Below, in pieces: positions 13,828 through 17,783 of a stretch of 17,783 bases of DNA; position 1 is the first letter of the stretch; each line of letters begins with the position of its first letter. The notes beneath the pieces are model-generated. The model was not told where the DNA came from and did not search any database. It worked only from the letters and a program-made list of their open reading frames with translations. The stretch is from an uncultured Acetobacteraceae bacterium (GTDB taxonomy: Bacteria > Pseudomonadota > Alphaproteobacteria > Acetobacterales > Acetobacteraceae). The stretch covers positions 1 through 17,783 of the forward strand of contig CALNAL010000329.1 in assembly GCA_937874445.1 (NCBI GenBank), given 5' to 3'. The translations under genes and the position numbers were made by a program.

Positions 13828-14544
13828 ATGCCCCCCACTCGCAACCGCCCGCCCGGCCATGGCCGCGGCGGCCACTCCTCGTCCCAGCCCCCCGGTGCCG
13901 ACCGCGGCCTGGAGGTGCGCGTGCATAGCGCGCGCGGCCGGCCGCTGGCTTCGCAGCTGTGGCTCAGGCGCCAGCTCAATGACCCCTACGTCGCCGCCGC
14001 CCAGGCGCAGGGCTGGCGGTCGCGCGCCGCCTTCAAGCTGATCGAGCTGGACGACCGCTTCCACCTCATCCGCCCGGGCATGCGCGTGCTGGACCTCGGC
14101 GCCGCCCCCGGCGGATGGAGCCAGGTGGCGGCGGCACGCGGCGCGGCCACGGTGCTCGGCCTCGACCTGCTGGCGGTCGATCCGATGGCGGGGGCGCGCT
14201 TCCTGCAGGGCGACTTCAACGACCCGGCCATGCCCGACCTGCTGCGCGCCGAGCTGGGGGGCGCGGCCGACTTGGTGCTCTCCGACATGGCCCCCAACAC
14301 CACCGGCCACCAGGCCACCGACCACCTGCGCATCGTCGCCCTGGCCGAGATGGCCGCCGCTTTCGCCGCCGAGGTGCTGGCTCCCGGCGGGGCGTTCGTC
14401 ACCAAGGTGTTCCAGGGCGGCGCCGAACGCGAGCTGCTGGAGCCGCTCAAGCGCCGCTTCGCCAGCGTGCGCCATGCCAAGCCGCCGGCCTCGCGCAAGC
14501 AGAGCAGCGAGCTTTACGTGGTCGCCCAAGGATTCCGTGGCTGA
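13828..14544 (+). CDS. rlmE: 23S rRNA (uridine2552-2'-O)-methyltransferase
   Basis: The enzyme 2'-O-methylates U2552 in the A loop of 23S rRNA during late large-subunit assembly, using S-adenosylmethionine. The 238-residue product has the Rossmann fold with SAM motif VLDLGAAPGGWSQVAA (residues 87-102) and the complete K-D-K-E catalytic tetrad: Lys70 (RAAFKLIE), Asp153 (LSDMAPNTTG), Lys193 (VTKVFQGG) and Glu228 (SSELYVVA). The N-terminus carries an extra basic, Gly/Pro-rich stretch of about 30 residues, common in alphaproteobacterial versions and probably an RNA-binding tail. ATG 13828 follows the phosphatase stop by 33 bp, a conserved pairing in this group. There is no clear Shine-Dalgarno, because the gap is taken up by a tandem repeat. 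The stop codon falls in the first unit of a second, 17-bp repeat. Confidence 0.95.
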   Translation: MPPTRNRPPGHGRGGHSSSQPPGADRGLEVRVHSARGRPLASQLWLRRQLNDPYVAAAQAQGWRSRAAFKLIELDDRFHLIRPGMRVLDLGAAPGGWSQVAAARGAATVLGLDLLAVDPMAGARFLQGDFNDPAMPDLLRAELGGAADLVLSDMAPNTTGHQATDHLRIVALAEMAAAFAAEVLAPGGAFVTKVFQGGAERELLEPLKRRFASVRHAKPPASRKQSSELYVVAQGFRG

Positions 14545-14596
14545 CAGGATTCCGGGGCTGACAGGATTCCGGGGCTGACAGGATTCCGGGGGTGAA
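14529..14596. repeat. Four tandem 17-bp units at the 3' end of rlmE
   Basis: The unit AGGATTCCGGGGCTGAC repeats at 14529-14545 (one G-to-T difference), 14546-14562 (exact), 14563-14579 (exact) and 14580-14596 (diverged at its end). The rlmE TGA is in the first unit, and because 17 is not a multiple of three each unit offers a TGA in a different frame. Near-identity of the units points to recent slippage or expansion. Confidence 0.9.
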
Positions 14597-14709
14597 GATC
14601 GCCTGACGGCTGAGGCGCACGGATCGCGCTTTTCTTTGGCGGGCGGAGCGTTCATTTTGGACGGGTGCGGCGCTCTGCTGCACGGGTCAGGATCGAGGAG
14701 GCTTGAGGG
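14597..14709 (+). promoter_or_regulatory. Spacer and ribosome site upstream of hypB
   Basis: This is the only sizeable gap before the hyp genes and the likely place for their promoter. I see no clear sigma-70 or sigma-54 (GG-N10-GC) element that I would defend. GAGGAGG at 14695-14701, eight bases before ATG 14710, is a strong ribosome site. Confidence 0.4.
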
Positions 14710-15573
14710 ATGTGCACGACCTGCGGTTGCGGCGAGACGGGGGAGCATTCCCATACCCACGACCATGGTCACGACCACGGCCATGAGCATCCCCACACCC
14801 ACGACAACCTGCCCGCCCACTCCCACGAGGACGCGGCCCGGCTGGTGCGCATCGAGCGCGACATCCTGGGCAAGAACGACGCCCTGGCGGCGGCCAACCG
14901 GGCGCGGCTGGAGGAGCGCGGCATCTTCGCGCTGAACTTCGTCTCCTCCCCCGGCTCGGGCAAGACCGAGCTGCTGGTGCGCACCCTGACCGAGCTGGCC
15001 CCGCGCCACGCCATCGGCGTCATCGAGGGCGACCAGCAGACCAGCCGCGACGCCGACCGCATCCGCGCGACCGGCGTCAAGGCGGTGCAGATCAACACCG
15101 GCAAGGGCTGCCACCTCGACGCCCACATGGTGGGCCACGCGCTGGACGAGCTGGCCCCCGCGCCGGGCGGGCTGGTGTTCATCGAGAACGTCGGCAACCT
15201 GGTGTGCCCCTCCGCCTTCGACCTCGGCGAGGCGCACAAGGTGGTGGTGCTCTCCGTCACCGAGGGCGACGACAAGCCGCTCAAGTATCCCGACATGTTC
15301 CTCGCCTCCGACCTGATGCTCATCAACAAGTCCGACCTGCTGCCCTACGTCAGCTTCGACCTGGCGGCCTGCATGGCCAACGCGCTGCAGGTGAACCCGG
15401 CGCTGCAGATCCTCACCCTCTCGGCGCGCACCGGCGAGGGGATGGCGGCCTGGCTGGCCTGGGTGGAGGCGCGGGCGGCGCATCTGGCCAAGGCGGCGGG
15501 CGTGGCCGAGGCGGTTCCGGCCGCCGCCGCGCCAGTGGCAGCGGCTGCCGCCGCGCCAGTGGCAGCGGAGTAA
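14710..15573 (+). CDS. hypB: Hydrogenase nickel-incorporation GTPase HypB
   Basis: This cytosolic SIMIBI-class GTPase delivers nickel to the large subunit of [NiFe] hydrogenase. The 287-residue chain starts with the high-affinity nickel motif CTTCGCG (Cys2, Cys5, Cys7), then a His-rich stretch (residues 13-39) that can store nickel. The GTPase core has the P-loop SSPGSGKTE (79-87), EGDQQTSRDADR (106-117) and NKSD (206-209). Cys134-His135 and Cys166 reproduce the second metal site at the dimer interface. The last 25 or so residues are a low-complexity Ala/Pro/Val tail built from a roughly 20-bp DNA repeat and are absent from typical HypB. hypC follows after 7 bp. No hypA precedes it, so the HypA partner must be encoded elsewhere. 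Transcription with hypC, hypD and hypE is very likely. Confidence 0.96.
   Translation: MCTTCGCGETGEHSHTHDHGHDHGHEHPHTHDNLPAHSHEDAARLVRIERDILGKNDALAAANRARLEERGIFALNFVSSPGSGKTELLVRTLTELAPRHAIGVIEGDQQTSRDADRIRATGVKAVQINTGKGCHLDAHMVGHALDELAPAPGGLVFIENVGNLVCPSAFDLGEAHKVVVLSVTEGDDKPLKYPDMFLASDLMLINKSDLLPYVSFDLAACMANALQVNPALQILTLSARTGEGMAAWLAWVEARAAHLAKAAGVAEAVPAAAAPVAAAAAAPVAAE
15523..15567 (+). repeat. In-frame direct repeat coding the Ala/Pro tail of HypB
   Basis: GCCGCCGCGCCAGTGGCAGC occurs twice in succession (from about 15524 and about 15547), giving the protein tail AAAPVAA twice, just before the stop codon. It is a small in-frame duplication in a disordered tail. Confidence 0.75.
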
Positions 15574-15580
15574 CCCCGCC

Positions 15581-15805
15581 ATGTGCCTGGCCATTCCCGC
15601 ACGGGTGACGGATCTGCTGGAAGACGAGATGGCGCGCGTGGATCTCCAGGGCGTGTCGCTGGAGGTGTCGCTGGCGCTGGTGGAGAACGTGGCGGTGGGC
15701 GACTACGTGGTGGTCCACGTCGGCTACGCCTTGAGCCGGCTCGACCCGGAGGAGGCCGAGCGCACCCTCGCCCTCTTCGACGAGATGTCGGCCGCCGCCG
15801 CGTGA
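15581..15805 (+). CDS. hypC: Hydrogenase assembly chaperone HypC/HupF
   Basis: The small cytosolic chaperone (74 residues, normal size) begins MCLAIPARV, the diagnostic HypC start in which Cys2, exposed after Met removal, binds the iron of the Fe(CN)2CO precursor. His46 in VVHVGYALSRLD is the second conserved residue. It forms a complex with HypD, carries the assembling iron centre, and hands it to the hydrogenase large subunit. It starts 7 bp after hypB, and its TGA overlaps the GTG start of hypD, so translation of the two partners is coupled, consistent with equal amounts of each. Only one HypC-type gene is seen here, so a dedicated HybG/HupF partner, if any, is elsewhere. Confidence 0.96.
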   Translation: MCLAIPARVTDLLEDEMARVDLQGVSLEVSLALVENVAVGDYVVVHVGYALSRLDPEEAERTLALFDEMSAAAA

Positions 15806-16935
15806 AATACGTCGACGAATACCGCGACGGCACCCGGGCCAAGGCGCTGGCCGCCGCCATCGCCGCCGAGGTCCAACCGGCGCGGCACTACGCCTTCATG
15901 GAGTTCTGCGGCGGGCACACCCACGCCATCGCCCGCTACGGGCTGGAGGATCTGCTGCCGGCCAACGTGCGGCTGATCCACGGCCCCGGCTGCCCCGTGT
16001 GCGTGCTGCCCATCGGGCGGCTGGAGGAGGCCATTGCGCTCGCCGCCGACCCGCGGGTGATCCTCTGCACCTACGCCGACCTGATGCGCGTGCCCGCCGC
16101 CCGCGGACACAGCCTGCAGAAGGCGCGCGCCGACGGGTCGGACGTGCGCATGGTCTATTCCTGCCTCGACGCGCTGCGCATCGCCGCGGAGAACCCCGGG
16201 CGCGAGGTGGTGTTCCTCGCCATCGGCTTCGAGACCACCACGCCCCCCACCGCCCACGCGGTGCTGGCGGCCGAGCGCCAGGGGCTGGGCAATTTCTCGG
16301 TGCTGTGCAACCACGTGCTGACCCCGCCGGCCATGCGCGCCATCCTGGCAGCTCCGGGCGGCAGCGGGCTGGACGGGGTGATCGGCCCCTCGCACGTCTC
16401 CACCGTCATCGGCGCGCAGGCCTATGCCGGCGTGGCCGCCGAGTTCGCCACCCCGGTGGTGATCGCCGGCTTCGAGCCGCTCGACGTGCTGCAATCGGTG
16501 CTGATGCTGCTGCGCCAGGTCAATTCCGGGCGCGCCGAGGTGGAAAACCAGTACATCCGCGCCGTCACCGACGAGGGCAACCGCAAGGCCCAGGCGGTGA
16601 TGGCGGAGGTGTTCGTCCGCCGCCCCAGCTTTGCCTGGCGCGGCCTGGGTGAGCTGCCCGACAGCGCCCTCGCGCTCGCCCCCGCCTATGCCGGGCGCGA
16701 CGCCGAGCGCCGCTTCGGCATCGAAGCCCCCGTCATCGCCGACAACCCCGCCTGCGAATGCGGGGCCATCCTGCGCGGCGCCAAGAACCCCGCCGACTGC
16801 CGCCTGTTCGGCACCGTCTGCACCCCGCAGAGCCCGATCGGCTCGTGCATGGTCTCCGCCGAGGGGGCCTGCGCCGCCGCCTGGACCTACGGCCGCGCCC
16901 GCGACAGGTCCGCCCGCTCCAAGGTGTCCCAATGA
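15802..16935 (+). CDS. hypD: Hydrogenase formation protein HypD
   Basis: HypD is the iron-sulfur scaffold on which the Fe(CN)2CO group of [NiFe] hydrogenase is built with HypC. The 377-residue product has the invariant MEFCGGHTHAI (Cys36) and HGPGCPVCVLP (Cys64, Cys67), matching the thiol-redox residues of the E. coli enzyme. A further signature is IGFETTTPPTAHAVL (about residue 139). Near the C-terminus, ACECGAILRGAKNPADCRLF and TVCTPQSPIGSC supply the cysteines that hold the [4Fe-4S] cluster. The start is GTG 15802, overlapping the hypC stop by four bases (GTGA); the open frame extends further upstream but only antisense-like residues precede VKYVDEYRDG. The 3' end overlaps the hypE start by four bases (ATGA). 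All expected cysteines are present. Confidence 0.96.
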   Translation: MKYVDEYRDGTRAKALAAAIAAEVQPARHYAFMEFCGGHTHAIARYGLEDLLPANVRLIHGPGCPVCVLPIGRLEEAIALAADPRVILCTYADLMRVPAARGHSLQKARADGSDVRMVYSCLDALRIAAENPGREVVFLAIGFETTTPPTAHAVLAAERQGLGNFSVLCNHVLTPPAMRAILAAPGGSGLDGVIGPSHVSTVIGAQAYAGVAAEFATPVVIAGFEPLDVLQSVLMLLRQVNSGRAEVENQYIRAVTDEGNRKAQAVMAEVFVRRPSFAWRGLGELPDSALALAPAYAGRDAERRFGIEAPVIADNPACECGAILRGAKNPADCRLFGTVCTPQSPIGSCMVSAEGACAAAWTYGRARDRSARSKVSQ

Positions 16936-17783
16936 GCCCGACTCCCCGCCCCGCCCCTCACCTCGACCACGCCCCCCATCTCGACATCACGCACGGCCGC
17001 GTCGATCTCACCCACGGCGCCGGCGGGCGCGCCATGGGCCAGCTCATCGCCGAGGTTTTCGCCTCCGCCCTGACCAACGACTACCTCGCCCAGGGCAACG
17101 ACCAGGCCGCCTTCGACGTCCCCGGCGGGCGCATGGTGATGACCACCGACGGCTACGTCATCTCCCCGCTGTTCTTTCCCGGCGGCGACATCGGCTCGCT
17201 GGCCGTGCACGGCACCGTCAACGACCTCGCCATGGCCGGCGCGGTGCCGCTCTACCTCACCGCCAGCTTCATCCTCGAGGAGGGCTTCCCGCTCGCCGAC
17301 CTCGCGCGCATCGCCCGCAGCATGGGCGAGGCCGCCCGCGCCGCCGGGGTGATGGTGGTCACCGGCGATACCAAGGTGGTCGAGCGCGGCAAGGCCGACG
17401 GGGTGTTCATCACCACCGCCGGCGTCGGCCTGGTGCCGCCGGGCCTGACCCTCTCCGGCGACCTCGCCCGCCCCGGCGACGCCGTCCTGCTCTCCGGCTC
17501 CATCGGCGACCACGGCGTGGCCATCATGGCCCACCGCGAGAACCTCTCCTTCCAGACCGCCATCACCTCGGATTCCGCCGCCCTCAACGGGCTGGTCGCG
17601 GCGATGGTGGCGGCCGGCGGCGCCGGACTGCGCGCCATGCGCGACCCCACCCGCGGCGGACTCGCCGCCACCCTCAACGAGCTGGCCCACCAGTCGCGCG
17701 TCGGCATGCGCCTCGACGAGACGGCCATCCCCGTCCACCCCGGCGTGGCCGCCGCCTGCGAGCTGCTCGGGCTCGACCCGCTC
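16932..17783 (+). CDS. hypE: Hydrogenase expression/formation protein HypE (cut by window end)
   Basis: HypE dehydrates a carbamoyl group to a thiocyanate on its C-terminal cysteine, providing the cyanide ligands of the hydrogenase iron. The visible 284 codons encode the PurM/ThiL-like ATP-binding protein: THGAGGRAMGQLIAEVF near residue 27, MTTDGYVISPLFFPGGDIGS near 69, HGTVNDLAMAGAVPLYL near 92, VVTGDTKVVERGKADGVFIT near 142, and GSIGDHGVAIMAHREN near 191. DPTRGGLAATLNELA near 237 is also typical. The start is ATG 16932, overlapping the hypD stop by four bases; the first 20 or so residues form an extra Pro/His-rich leader. The frame is still open at the last base, so the C-terminal part with the catalytic PRIC-type cysteine lies beyond the window. 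Nothing suggests damage. Confidence 0.95.
   Translation, partial: MSPTPRPAPHLDHAPHLDITHGRVDLTHGAGGRAMGQLIAEVFASALTNDYLAQGNDQAAFDVPGGRMVMTTDGYVISPLFFPGGDIGSLAVHGTVNDLAMAGAVPLYLTASFILEEGFPLADLARIARSMGEAARAAGVMVVTGDTKVVERGKADGVFITTAGVGLVPPGLTLSGDLARPGDAVLLSGSIGDHGVAIMAHRENLSFQTAITSDSAALNGLVAAMVAAGGAGLRAMRDPTRGGLAATLNELAHQSRVGMRLDETAIPVHPGVAAACELLGLDPL

Noticed and set aside
14529..14596. Possible CRISPR array
   Set aside because: The 17-bp units are directly contiguous with no spacers and there are no cas genes; it is a simple tandem repeat.
12640..15594. A 984-codon open frame on the minus strand across ppx, rlmE and hypB
   Set aside because: It is the antisense of three well-recognised genes in very GC-rich DNA. 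The product is low-complexity Gly/Ala/His/Gln-rich with no recognisable domain, and its continuity follows from codon bias.
15724..17738. Minus-strand frames of 402 and 283 codons opposite hypD and hypE
   Set aside because: They are antisense shadows of hyp genes with Gly/Ala/His-rich products.

Overview
The window is high-GC DNA with the codon habits of an alphaproteobacterium. A Rhodospirillales/Acetobacteraceae-type host is my best guess. It rests on the Ppx/GppA-RlmE gene pair, the HypBCDE set, and the TTC/GAA-rich hairpins between convergent genes; this is an impression, not a database result. The right part (about 12.7-17.8 kb) is extremely GC-rich and looks like core chromosome. The left and middle (about 2.9-12.5 kb) are visibly less GC-biased, with AT-rich intergenic gaps, and look accessory.

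Layout, left to right. (1) A MarC-family membrane protein (124-780, +). (2) A PrpF/GalD-like proline-racemase-fold isomerase (904-1986, +). It converges on, and overlaps by 180 bp, a LysR regulator (1807-2877, -). (3) A five-gene minus-strand run, in transcription order: PatB/MalY-type PLP C-S lyase (8354-7170), DcuC-type C4-dicarboxylate carrier (7106-5733), two different MmgE/PrpD-fold enzymes (5705-4296 and 4282-2918), then the LysR gene. A second LysR gene (8501-9409, +) diverges from it across an AT-rich control region holding a perfect ATC-N9-GAT palindrome. (4) A convergent spacer with strong hairpins (9395-9568). (5) L-fucose isomerase fucI (11365-9590, -), intact, preceded on the same strand by wreckage: an MHS-type MFS sugar/acid transporter (about 12037-11507), a dihydrodipicolinate-synthase-family aldolase tail (about 12189-12006), and the N-terminal end of a tyrosine integrase (about 12448-12184). 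The integrase remnant directly abuts the 3' end of a tRNA-Gln(CTG) gene (12566-12493, -), the classic arrangement of an island integrated into a tRNA. (6) Core genes: Ppx/GppA phosphatase, rlmE, then hypB-hypC-hypD-hypE (hypE runs off the end). rlmE is bracketed by two unrelated short tandem repeats.

How the genes work together. The minus-strand cluster reads as a dedicated uptake-and-breakdown route for a dicarboxylic acid: DcuC imports it, the MmgE/PrpD pair epimerises, dehydrates or decarboxylates it, and the PLP lyase cleaves a C-S (or similar beta) bond. A LysR regulator at each end probably senses substrate or product. The PrpF-like isomerase next door would fit the same chemistry (aconitate/oxalomesaconate-type double-bond or stereo shifts). 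The exact substrate cannot be read from sequence; a thioether dicarboxylate such as S-(2-succino)cysteine is a testable guess. The fucI region is the survivor of a decayed sugar-catabolic operon. The hyp genes mature [NiFe] hydrogenase: HypB inserts nickel, and HypC, HypD and HypE build the Fe(CN)2CO centre. hypA, hypF and the hydrogenase structural genes are not in the window.
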